A DNA stretch of 5,786 bases from Clostridia bacterium (lineage in GTDB: Bacteria; Bacillota; Clostridia; UBA1381): the NCBI GenBank assembly GCA_017420825.1, contig JAFQNU010000019.1, positions 1 through 5,786 of the forward strand. Reading direction: 5' to 3'. A program made the translations under genes and the position numbers. Each line of letters opens with the position of its first letter. Positions within the stretch are counted from its first letter, which is position 1. Below are positions 1 through 5,786 of the stretch, in pieces. The notes beneath the pieces were generated by a model. It did not search any database, was not told the DNA's origin, and saw only the letters and a list, made by a program, of their open reading frames with translations.

Positions 1-3000
1 ATCAGACATAAGGGCATAGTATGTGAGAGATGCGGTGTTGAAATAACAAAATCCAAGGTAAGGCGTGAGCGTATGGGACACATAGAGCTTGCAACACCTG
101 TATCACATATATGGTACTTTAAGGGTATTCCCTCCTCTATGGGACTTATCCTTGACATTTCACCAAGACATCTTGAAAAGGTACTTTATTTTGCATCATA
201 TATTGTAACAGATGTCGGTAGCTCTAACCTTTTGGAAAATCAAATTCTTTCAGAGAAGGAATACAACGATGCCTATGAAAAGTACGGTAATAAATTTACC
301 GCCGGCATGGGTGCGGAAGCTATTCTTGAGCTGTTAAAGAAAATTGATTTGGAAAAGCTCTCCGTAGAATTAAAGGAGTCTCTTGAAAATTCACAGGGAC
401 AAAAGAGAGTTAAAATAATCAAAAGACTTGAAATTGTTGAGGCATTCAGACTTTCAGGAAACCGTCCTGAATGGATGATTATGTCGGTTGTTCCTGTTAT
501 TCCTCCCGATTTGCGTCCTATGGTACAGCTTGACGGCGGAAGATTTGCAACAAGCGACTTAAACGACCTTTACAGACGAGTTATCAACAGAAATAACAGA
601 TTGAACAGGCTCTTAGAGCTTGGTGCTCCTGATTTGATTATCAGAAACGAAAAGAGAATGCTTCAGGAAGCAGTTGACGCACTTATTGATAACGGCAGAC
701 GTGGCAGAACCGTAACAGGCCCAGGAAACAGAGCTTTGAAATCACTTTCAAATCTGTTAAAGGGAAAACAAGGACGTTTCCGTCAGAACCTGCTTGGTAA
801 GCGTGTTGACTATTCAGGACGTTCGGTTATCGTTGTAGGACCTGAAATGAAGATTTATCAGTGTGGTTTGCCTAAAGAAATGGCAATCGAGCTGTTCAAG
901 CCGTTTGTTATGAAAGAGCTTGTATCAAGAGGACTTGCTCCTAATATCAAGAGCGCAAAGAGAATGGTTGAGAGAGTTAAGCCTGAGGTTTGGGAAGTAC
1001 TCGAAGATGTTATCAAGGAACACCCTGTTCTTTTGAACCGTGCTCCTACACTTCACAGACTCGGTATACAAGCCTTTGAGCCAAAGCTTGTTGAAGGAAG
1101 AGCGTTGAAGCTTCACCCGTTGGTATGTACAGCATATAACGCCGACTTCGACGGTGACCAGATGGCTGTTCACGTTCCTTTGTCACCCGAGGCACAGGCA
1201 GAAGCAAGATTTTTGATGCTTTCTGCAAATAACCTGTTAAAACCACAGGACGGTGCTCCTGTAACAGTTCCGACACAGGACATGATTTTAGGAAGCTACT
1301 ATCTTACAATTATAAAGCATGATGAGCTTGGTGGAAAGAACTATCCGGGAACAGACCCCGAAACCTGGCGTCCTCACACATATATCAACCCTGAGGAAGC
1401 ACTGCTTGCATATGATAACCATATGCTCGGCTTGCATACTCCCATTCGTGTTAATATCTCAAGAATGGTAAAGGGTGAGAAGCATGAAAGAACAGTCGAT
1501 GCAACAGTAGGAAGACTGATATTTAATGAAAATATTCCTCAAAATCTTGGTCTTGTGGACAGAAAAGACCCTGAAAAGATTTGTGATCTTGAAATAAATG
1601 AGGTAGTTAAAAAGAAACAGCTCGGTAAGATTATTGACAGATGTATTCGTGTTCACGGAACATCAAAAACAGCAGAAATGCTTGACCTTATAAAGGCAAC
1701 AGGATATAAATATTCAACAAGAGGTGCAATCACCGTATCAGTTTCTGATATTGAAATTTCAGAAAATAAAGCAGTTCTTCTTGACGAGGCTCAGAAGCAG
1801 ATTGACGAAATAGTTAAGAAATTCCGTCGAGGCTTGTTAACTGATGAGGAAAGATATAACGAGGTTATCAAAATCTGGGGTGCTACAACAGATAAGGTTA
1901 CCGAGGACATGATGAACCACATGAACGAGTTTAACCCGATTTATATGATGGCTGACTCAGGTGCCCGTGGTAGCGTTAACCAGATAAGACAGCTTGCAGG
2001 TATGAGAGGACTTATGGCGGATACACAGGGACGTGCGGTAGAAATTCCTATCCGTGCTAACTTCCGTGAAGGTCTTAATGTACTTGAATACTTTATCTCA
2101 TCACACGGCGCAAGAAAAGGTCTTACAGATACAGCGCTAAGAACAGCTGACTCAGGTTACCTCACACGTCGTCTTGTTGACGTTTCTCAGGACGTTATCG
2201 TTCGTGAAACAGATTGCGGCGACACAGCAGGACATTGGGTAACCGCTGTAACAGAAAATGAAAAGGAAATCATCGAGCCATTGCGTGACCGTATCATCGG
2301 ACGTATTCTCATGACCGATGTCGTTGACCCGCAGACAGGCGATATAATAGCAAAGGCTGATCCAAACACAATGATTGATGACAGAACAGCTGACCGTATT
2401 GTTAATGCAGGAGTAGAGGCAGTTCATATAAGAAGTGTACTCACATGTAAGTCAAGAGTCGGAGTATGTTCAAAATGTTATGGTGCAAACCTTGCAACAG
2501 GCGAGCTTGTTAATATTGGTGAGGCAGTAGGTATTATTGCTGCTCAGTCAATCGGTGAGCCTGGTACACAGCTTACAATGAGAACCTTCCACGCCGGCGG
2601 TGTCGCAGGCGGTGCGGACGTTACACAGGGTCTCCCTCGTGTTGAGGAATTGTTCGAGGCAAGACGTCCTAAAGGTTTGGCTATAATTTCGGAAATTGAT
2701 GGTAAAGTTACTGTTAATACAGCAAATACACGTAAGCGTGAGGTTACTGTAACCAACGACGAGCTTGGTGACGTAAGAACATATACAATCCCTTACGATT
2801 CAAGCATCAGAGTTGTTGACGGCGATGTTGTCAGAAAGGGTGATCCGCTCACACATGGTTCAATCTATCCTAACGATATTTTGAGAATTAACGGTCCACA
2901 GGCAGTACAAAGCTATATTACCTGTGAAGTTCAAAAGACCTACCGTATGCAGGGTGTTGATATCAACGATAAGCACGTTGAAATTATCACAAGACAAATG

Positions 3001-3366
3001 CTCAGAAAGGTAAGAGTTGAAGATGCAGGAGATACAAATCTTCTCATCGGCTCACTTGTTGATATATTTGAACTTGAAGATGCAAACATAGCACTTGATG
3101 AAAACGGCGGCGGAAATCACGCAACCTATACACCTGTGCTTTTGGGTATCACCAAAGCATCACTTGCAACCGACTCCTTCCTGTCAGCCGCATCATTCCA
3201 GGAAACAACAAAAGTTCTTACAGATGCAGCTATAAAGGGTAAGGTTGACCCATTGCTCGGCTTAAAAGAAAATGTTATCATTGGTAAGCTCATTCCTGCC
3301 GGAACAGGTATGCCGCTATACAAGGATGTAAACATTACCATTGACGGCTACGAAATTGAAGAATAA
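1..3366 (+). CDS. rpoC: DNA-directed RNA polymerase subunit beta' (5' end missing)
   Basis: This is the beta' subunit of core RNA polymerase, which forms one pincer of the enzyme and carries the catalytic Mg2+ loop. The reading frame is open from base 1, so the gene starts before the window; the ATG at 73 is internal. Alignment from memory with Bacillus subtilis RpoC (1199 aa) suggests about 67 residues are missing, giving about 1188 in total. Visible in order: the second half of the N-terminal zinc ribbon (Cys codons at 22 and 31, in VCERCGVE); the lid/switch region around 733-840 (GKQGRFRQNLLGKRVDYSGR); the catalytic motif NADFDGDQ at 1138-1161, whose three Asp bind Mg2+; the bridge-helix region from about 2056; the second zinc site (Cys codons at 2215, 2446, 2467, 2476); the trigger loop at about 2518-2610 (GIIAAQSIGEPGTQLTMRTFHAGG); and the C-terminal LGITKASL...SFLSAASFQETT segment. 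There is no large trigger-loop insertion, as expected for Firmicutes. rpoB presumably lies just upstream. An intrinsic terminator follows 5 nt after the stop. Confidence 0.99.
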   Translation: MRHKGIVCERCGVEITKSKVRRERMGHIELATPVSHIWYFKGIPSSMGLILDISPRHLEKVLYFASYIVTDVGSSNLLENQILSEKEYNDAYEKYGNKFTAGMGAEAILELLKKIDLEKLSVELKESLENSQGQKRVKIIKRLEIVEAFRLSGNRPEWMIMSVVPVIPPDLRPMVQLDGGRFATSDLNDLYRRVINRNNRLNRLLELGAPDLIIRNEKRMLQEAVDALIDNGRRGRTVTGPGNRALKSLSNLLKGKQGRFRQNLLGKRVDYSGRSVIVVGPEMKIYQCGLPKEMAIELFKPFVMKELVSRGLAPNIKSAKRMVERVKPEVWEVLEDVIKEHPVLLNRAPTLHRLGIQAFEPKLVEGRALKLHPLVCTAYNADFDGDQMAVHVPLSPEAQAEARFLMLSANNLLKPQDGAPVTVPTQDMILGSYYLTIIKHDELGGKNYPGTDPETWRPHTYINPEEALLAYDNHMLGLHTPIRVNISRMVKGEKHERTVDATVGRLIFNENIPQNLGLVDRKDPEKICDLEINEVVKKKQLGKIIDRCIRVHGTSKTAEMLDLIKATGYKYSTRGAITVSVSDIEISENKAVLLDEAQKQIDEIVKKFRRGLLTDEERYNEVIKIWGATTDKVTEDMMNHMNEFNPIYMMADSGARGSVNQIRQLAGMRGLMADTQGRAVEIPIRANFREGLNVLEYFISSHGARKGLTDTALRTADSGYLTRRLVDVSQDVIVRETDCGDTAGHWVTAVTENEKEIIEPLRDRIIGRILMTDVVDPQTGDIIAKADPNTMIDDRTADRIVNAGVEAVHIRSVLTCKSRVGVCSKCYGANLATGELVNIGEAVGIIAAQSIGEPGTQLTMRTFHAGGVAGGADVTQGLPRVEELFEARRPKGLAIISEIDGKVTVNTANTRKREVTVTNDELGDVRTYTIPYDSSIRVVDGDVVRKGDPLTHGSIYPNDILRINGPQAVQSYITCEVQKTYRMQGVDINDKHVEIITRQMLRKVRVEDAGDTNLLIGSLVDIFELEDANIALDENGGGNHATYTPVLLGITKASLATDSFLSAASFQETTKVLTDAAIKGKVDPLLGLKENVIIGKLIPAGTGMPLYKDVNITIDGYEIEE

Positions 3367-3371
3367 TATAC

Positions 3372-3411
3372 AAAAGGTATATTGGGGATATTCCCCGATA
3401 TACCTTTTTTT
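3372..3411 (+). terminator. Rho-independent terminator after rpoC
   Basis: The arms 3372-3388 and 3392-3408 pair along 17 positions with one T-G wobble (3383/3397) around a 3-nt loop TAT (3389-3391). The core is GGGGA/TCCCC, and a run of seven T (3405-3411) follows, overlapping the A-T base of the stem. It begins 5 nt after the rpoC stop, so it marks the end of the rpoBC transcription unit. On the opposite strand the stem is followed by only TTTT, so it should act mainly on + strand transcripts. Confidence 0.95.
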
Positions 3412-3425
3412 CTGTAAATTATATC

Positions 3426-3452
3426 ACACTTTCACACACCCCACATATTATA
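3426..3452 (+). promoter_or_regulatory. Possible mother-cell sigma (SigK/SigE-type) promoter
   Basis: CATATTATA at 3444-3452 fits the SigK -10 pattern CATAnnnTA, and an AC at 3426-3427 lies 16 nt upstream, as in the AC-n16/17 SigK -35 arrangement. SigE promoters share the CATA -10 core, but the nearest ATA (3421-3423) is 20 nt upstream rather than the usual 16-18, so the SigE fit is poorer. The predicted transcript start, near 3459, would leave about 30 nt of leader before the GTG at 3490. The AC element carries little information because the surrounding bases are rich in CAC repeats. No convincing sigma-A promoter was seen between 3412 and 3489. B. subtilis spoVM is known to be SigE-dependent, so a mother-cell sigma factor is biologically sensible here, but the site is inferred. 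Confidence 0.33.
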
Positions 3453-3475
3453 TAACATAAGCAAATAAAATCAAG

Positions 3476-3480
3476 AAAGG
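3476..3480 (+). promoter_or_regulatory. Ribosome binding site of the 50-codon ORF (sets GTG start at 3490)
   Basis: AAAGG, within AAGAAAGGGTG, lies 9 nt before GTG 3490. Two other in-frame starts lie further upstream, GTG 3481 and TTG 3484, but they are only 0-3 nt from this site. GTG 3490 is therefore the only start with workable spacing. Confidence 0.6.
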
Positions 3481-3489
3481 GTGTTGACT

Positions 3490-3642
3490 GTGATTTGTCT
3501 CGGTTGTAAGGCTGTCGGCTTGGCGGCACTGACATTTTGTGTGGGGATTATCGCCGGATTAATACTGCCCATCTGCGTAGTCGCAGTTCTTGAAGCAATC
3601 TTAATAGTTATAATGGGGTACTGCTGTCTTTTCAGATGGTAG
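3490..3642 (+). CDS. Hypothetical 50-aa cysteine-rich membrane miniprotein upstream of spoVM
   Basis: The product is not recognised as a named family. The frame starts at GTG 3490 behind an AAAGG ribosome binding site and ends at TAG 3640-3642, giving 50 residues. It begins MICLGCKAVGLAALTFCVGI and ends GYCCLFRW. Residues 8-44 are almost entirely hydrophobic, with a Pro at 27 and an acidic Glu at 35. This fits one long membrane helix or a two-helix hairpin turning near the Pro, with the short ends exposed. There are six Cys (3, 6, 17, 29, 45, 46), including an N-terminal CxxC and a C-terminal CC; Lys7 and Arg49 are the only basic residues. The gene is richer in GC than the flanking spacers, as expected of coding sequence. 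It lies 33 nt before spoVM, with no terminator between, inside a unit bounded by two terminators, so cotranscription is likely. A role in the spore or forespore membrane is inferred from context only. A chance ORF is not excluded. Confidence 0.68.
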   Translation: MICLGCKAVGLAALTFCVGIIAGLILPICVVAVLEAILIVIMGYCCLFRW

Positions 3643-3659
3643 ACCTGTACAATTAAAAG

Positions 3660-3668
3660 AAAGGTAGG
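3660..3668 (+). promoter_or_regulatory. Ribosome binding site of spoVM
   Basis: AAAGGTAGG differs from the ideal AAAGGAGG by one inserted base and ends 7 nt before ATG 3676. A near-consensus site at this spacing supports translation of a frame far below usual gene-calling length limits. Confidence 0.75.
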
Positions 3669-3675
3669 AATTTTT

Positions 3676-3747
3676 ATGAAAGTTGTAGTGATGAAGATGC
3701 CAAAATGTCTGTGCGGAATTATGAGGGCAATATTTAAAATTAACTGA
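3676..3747 (+). CDS. spoVM: SpoVM, stage V sporulation miniprotein (spore coat/cortex assembly)
   Basis: This frame has 23 codons from ATG 3676 to TGA 3745-3747. The product begins MKVVVMKMPKCLCGIMRA. Against the 26-aa B. subtilis SpoVM (recalled as beginning MKFYTIKLPKFLGGIVRA) it aligns without gaps, with identity at M1, K2, K7, P9, K10, L12, G14, I15, R17 and A18 and mostly conservative changes between. In B. subtilis SpoVM is an amphipathic peptide made in the mother cell. It recognises the convex forespore outer membrane, with Pro9 important for that localisation, anchors the SpoIVA ATPase that builds the coat basement layer, and is a substrate or inhibitor of FtsH. Pro9 and the basic residues are kept here. 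Unusual points are Cys at 11 and 13, where B. subtilis has Phe and Gly, and a C-terminal tail about three residues shorter. It follows a 50-codon hydrophobic ORF and is closed by an intrinsic terminator. The length and residue pattern make the call strong despite the size. Confidence 0.9.
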   Translation: MKVVVMKMPKCLCGIMRAIFKIN

Positions 3748-3763
3748 TTACATATTCTACCCA

Positions 3764-3821
3764 AAGCTAATCTCAAAAAATCAGTCTGTTGCTGATTATA
3801 TAGAGATTAGCTTATTTTTTT
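3764..3821 (+). terminator. Rho-independent terminator after spoVM
   Basis: A perfect 11-bp outer stem (AAGCTAATCTC at 3764-3774 with GAGATTAGCTT at 3803-3813) encloses a small internal loop. A 6-bp inner stem follows (AATCAG 3779-3784 with CTGATT 3792-3797) with a 7-nt loop. Seven T (3815-3821) come after the base of the outer stem. The hairpin starts 16 nt after the spoVM stop and separates the sporulation cassette from holB. The two-part stem is less compact than the rpoC terminator. Confidence 0.88.
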
Positions 3822-3841
3822 GAAATTATTCTGCATAATAC

Positions 3842-3870
3842 TTGCAAAATCACAAATTATGTATTAAAAT
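3842..3870 (+). promoter_or_regulatory. Sigma-A-type promoter of holB
   Basis: TTGCAA (3842-3847) and TAAAAT (3865-3870) are separated by exactly 17 nt; each hexamer differs from consensus at two positions or fewer. Transcription should begin near 3877, giving a leader of about 24 nt to the ATG at 3901. It lies directly after the spoVM terminator, where a new promoter is needed. Confidence 0.62.
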
Positions 3871-3888
3871 AGATATATGTTATATAAT

Positions 3889-3896
3889 GGGAGTGG
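3889..3896 (+). promoter_or_regulatory. Ribosome binding site deciding the holB start
   Basis: GGGAGTGG contains GGAG (3890-3893) 7 nt before ATG 3901. The longer in-frame start, ATG 3877, has no such site upstream and would sit at the predicted transcript start. The 327-codon version is therefore preferred. Confidence 0.75.
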
Positions 3897-3900
3897 TTTA

Positions 3901-4884
3901 ATGTACGGGTATGATATTTTTCATGATGATATTATGAAAAATCTTATAGATGCAGTTCATAAAGGTGAAGCAAGTCATGCATATTTGTTTGTAGGTCCGG
4001 AGGGTGTAGGAAAATCCAAAGCCGCAAGGCTTTTTTCTGCTGCATTAACCTGTACAAGTCCTGATAGTGCTCCCTGCGGTGTGTGTCATGCCTGTGTTGG
4101 TACAAAAAGTGGCACAAACCCCGATGTTATTTATATCAGACCGGAGGACAAAAAAACCATTAGTGTTGAACAGGCTCGAAAGATTGTTTCAGATGCCTAT
4201 TTAAAGCCTTTTCAGTCAGTAAGAAAGGTATATATATTTGAAGATGCATCGCTTTTAAATGAATTTGCACAAAACTCCCTTTTAAAAATTCTTGAAGAGC
4301 CGCCTGAATACATCACCTTTATAATATTATCCACAGGTGAAACGGAACTGTTACAAACGGTATTGTCACGTTGTACCTCGGTGAGCTTTCCAACTGTCAG
4401 CGATAAGCGTATTGAAGAATATATAAGGACCGCATACCCCGACAGTATTTCTGATATAAAGCTACTAACCGCGCTTTCTTCAGGAATACCGGGCGAGATA
4501 GATAAAATAGTTGCTGATCCCGACTACTCCCTTTTAAGAGAGGAAAGCTTTAAAATGCTTGCTCCTTTGATGTCAGGCCACAAAATTTCCGCTTATACGG
4601 TTGCAGATTTTCTTGAAAACCATAAGGATAAAGCAGATTTAATACTAAACCTGTGGCAGAGCTTTTTAAGGGATATTATGTTTATCAAGAATAGTTCTCT
4701 AAAACTTATAATAAATAAAGATATGCAAGAAGAACTCTCTTCTCTTGCAGCAAGAATTTCCGAGCGTCACCCAATCGTGGCATTAGAACAGACAATACAC
4801 TCAAAAATGATGTTAAAAAGAAATGTGAATTTGCATGCTCTGGCACTAAACCTGTCATTTTCTATAAAAAAGAGACTGTACTGA
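3901..4884 (+). CDS. holB: DNA polymerase III subunit delta' (clamp loader)
   Basis: The 327-aa product is the delta' subunit of the clamp loader, which with delta and tau/gamma opens the beta sliding clamp and loads it on primed DNA at the replication fork. The sequence shows an AAA+ module of delta'/gamma type. SHAYLFVGPEGVGKS carries an intact Walker A (residues 32-39). A zinc module has Cys at 51, 59, 62 and 65. The Walker B region reads VYIFEDA (110-116), and NSLLKILEEPP (125-135) is followed by the SRC motif (156-158) that supplies the arginine finger in clamp-loader subunits. The C-terminal part (about 200-327) is the helical collar region and is less conserved. The length fits the family (about 320-335 aa). 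The start at 3901 is chosen for its ribosome binding site; an in-frame ATG at 3877 would add 8 residues. DnaX shares the fold but is longer and has a DExx Walker B, so delta' is favoured. The usual Firmicutes neighbours (tmk upstream, a PSP1/RicT gene downstream) are absent here. Confidence 0.95.
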   Translation: MYGYDIFHDDIMKNLIDAVHKGEASHAYLFVGPEGVGKSKAARLFSAALTCTSPDSAPCGVCHACVGTKSGTNPDVIYIRPEDKKTISVEQARKIVSDAYLKPFQSVRKVYIFEDASLLNEFAQNSLLKILEEPPEYITFIILSTGETELLQTVLSRCTSVSFPTVSDKRIEEYIRTAYPDSISDIKLLTALSSGIPGEIDKIVADPDYSLLREESFKMLAPLMSGHKISAYTVADFLENHKDKADLILNLWQSFLRDIMFIKNSSLKLIINKDMQEELSSLAARISERHPIVALEQTIHSKMMLKRNVNLHALALNLSFSIKKRLY

Positions 4885-4908
4885 TAATAAAATTAAACAG
4901 TTTTATAG

Positions 4909-4937
4909 TTGTAATAATCTGTCAGTTATGATATACT
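4909..4937 (+). promoter_or_regulatory. Extended -10 sigma-A promoter of the M20 peptidase gene
   Basis: TTGTAA (4909-4914) and TATACT (4932-4937) are 17 nt apart, and TGA at 4929-4931 gives a TGn extension to the -10. The transcript start would be near 4944, close to the ribosome binding site AAAGGAG (4943-4949), so the leader would be very short (about 13 nt) and the site could be partly clipped. The 72-nt gap after holB shows no clear terminator, so read-through from holB may also contribute. Confidence 0.65.
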
Positions 4938-4956
4938 AATTAAAAGGAGATTAATC

Positions 4957-5786
4957 ATGGATACAAAAGAATTATATACGCTGATTGACCAGCATAAGCA
5001 AGAATTATACGAATTGCTATGTAAACTTATAAAAATAAATTCGGAAAGCTTTGGAAACTATGGTAATGAGGAAGAATGTGCCCGATACATACACTCTATA
5101 TGCCATGAAATAGGACTTGAAAGCGACCTTTTCTCACCTCTTGATATAGAATGTTTCGAACAACACCCCGACTATATGCCGGGACGTGGGCTTGATAATC
5201 GCTATAATGTTGTTGCCCGTTGGAAAGGTGAACAAGACACTAATGAGCTTATGCTTATGGCACATACTGACACTGTTCAATTAGGAGACATTAATAATTG
5301 GGAAAGAAATCCACTCTCAGGCGAAATAGATAATGGAAAAATTTATGGCAGAGGTGCCAGTGATGATAAATATGCAATAGCTACCGCACTATTTGTCATA
5401 AAACTACTGAAAGATGCGGGCTTCAAACCCAAATCAAACCTGTTATTTGCGGCATACTCAGATGAAGAATACGGTGGCTCGCATGGCGCCATGTCTGCCG
5501 TGATGAAATATCCCTGCAAGAGAATTGTAAGCATGGACGGAGTTGAAGGCGAAATATGGCATTGCGGTTCAGGTGGCGGAGAAGTAAAATATAAATTTCA
5601 CACAAAGAATACAGTTGACAGTGCAAAAATCACCGCCCAAGCAATTCCCATTATTCTTGATGTCATGGAAAATTTTGCGAATAACCGCTACAATGAATTA
5701 GAGGAAAATAGATTTTATAAAGGAACTGAAGTTCCAAAAGCTTCTCTTCGCTATATGGGTATAAGAGCCGGCAATGACGGATGCGA
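4957..5786 (+). CDS. M20 family zinc metallopeptidase / amidohydrolase (3' end missing)
   Basis: The frame runs from ATG 4957, 7 nt after AAAGGAG (4943-4949), through 276 codons to the window end without a stop. It is therefore the N-terminal part of a longer protein (M20 enzymes are usually 370-470 aa). Members are cytoplasmic di-metal hydrolases acting on peptide or N-acyl bonds (ArgE, DapE, aminoacylase, carboxypeptidase G2, dipeptidases). The ligand set is visible: MAHTDTV with His103 and Asp105; YGRGASDDK with bridging Asp136; SDEEYGG with catalytic Glu170 and metal ligand Glu171; and MDG with Asp194. The last His ligand is expected near the C terminus, beyond the window. From about residue 205 (GSGGGEVKYKF) the inserted lid/dimerisation domain begins. 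No signal peptide is seen; the N terminus is charged and helical. The substrate cannot be assigned; a di- or tripeptidase or an ArgE/DapE-like deacylase are all possible. It seems to have its own promoter. Confidence 0.93.
   Translation, partial: MDTKELYTLIDQHKQELYELLCKLIKINSESFGNYGNEEECARYIHSICHEIGLESDLFSPLDIECFEQHPDYMPGRGLDNRYNVVARWKGEQDTNELMLMAHTDTVQLGDINNWERNPLSGEIDNGKIYGRGASDDKYAIATALFVIKLLKDAGFKPKSNLLFAAYSDEEYGGSHGAMSAVMKYPCKRIVSMDGVEGEIWHCGSGGGEVKYKFHTKNTVDSAKITAQAIPIILDVMENFANNRYNELEENRFYKGTEVPKASLRYMGIRAGNDGC

Noticed and set aside
73..75. ATG at 73 as the rpoC start
   Set aside because: The frame is open upstream to base 1 and encodes the conserved end of the N-terminal zinc ribbon, so this Met (in RERMGHIELA) is internal.
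925..2756. Several minus-strand ORFs of 60-91 codons inside rpoC
   Set aside because: All are shadows of the well-conserved rpoC frame; none shows a known domain.
3484..3489. TTGACT resembling a sigma-A -35 element
   Set aside because: No -10-like sequence follows at 16-18 nt; the position falls between the ribosome binding site and start codon of the 50-codon ORF.
3471..3776. A 101-codon minus-strand ORF covering both small + strand genes
   Set aside because: It lies antisense to spoVM and the 50-codon ORF, runs through the start of the spoVM terminator stem, shows no ribosome binding site or recognisable domain, and its composition is what the reverse complement of those genes would give.
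3877..3879. ATG 3877 as the holB start
   Set aside because: No ribosome binding site precedes it and it falls at the predicted transcript start; ATG 3901 has GGAG 7 nt upstream and gives the usual delta' N terminus.
3883..3888. A perfect TATAAT as the holB -10
   Set aside because: No -35-like hexamer lies 16-18 nt upstream (the region reads TGTATT), and transcription would start inside the ribosome binding site. TTGCAA-n17-TAAAAT just upstream fits better.
4885..4956. Possible terminator or small gene between holB and the M20 gene
   Set aside because: No stable stem with a T run and no ORF with a ribosome binding site was found in this 72-nt gap; it holds only the M20 promoter and its ribosome binding site.
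5343..5626. Two minus-strand ORFs of 63 and 67 codons
   Set aside because: They are antisense to the M20 peptidase frame, whose metal-binding motifs clearly make it the real gene.

Overview
The window looks like chromosomal DNA from an AT-rich, low-GC Gram-positive, endospore-forming bacterium, most likely a member of the Clostridia. Three things point that way: an RpoC close in sequence and architecture to the Bacillus/Clostridium type (no large lineage-specific insertions in the trigger loop), strong AAAGGAGG-like ribosome binding sites, and a recognisable spoVM gene, which occurs in endospore formers. The species cannot be named from this sequence alone. All supported genes are on the + strand.

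Layout: (1) 1-3366 is rpoC (RNA polymerase beta' subunit), lacking only its first ~67 codons, which lie before the window; it ends at a near-perfect rho-independent terminator (3372-3411). (2) 3412-3821 is a compact cassette of two very small genes: a GTG-started 50-codon ORF for a cysteine-rich, strongly hydrophobic membrane miniprotein (3490-3642), and a 23-codon gene (3676-3747) that matches the sporulation membrane-curvature peptide SpoVM. The two are 33 nt apart, each has its own ribosome binding site, and both lie between the rpoC terminator and a second intrinsic terminator (3764-3821). A mother-cell sigma-factor-like promoter (SigK/SigE type) can be proposed ahead of them. (3) 3842-4884 is a sigma-A-type promoter followed by holB (DNA polymerase III delta' subunit, clamp loader); its start is best placed at 3901. 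(4) 4909-5786 is a good extended -10 promoter and the 5' part of an M20-family metallopeptidase gene that runs off the window end.

The genes do not form one pathway. They are four transcription units in a row: transcription (rpoC), a probable sporulation unit (ORF50-spoVM), replication (holB) and peptide/amide hydrolysis (M20). The most interesting part is the miniprotein cassette: both genes are easy to miss in automated annotation, and the 50-aa protein is an undescribed candidate partner of SpoVM in the forespore membrane or spore coat.
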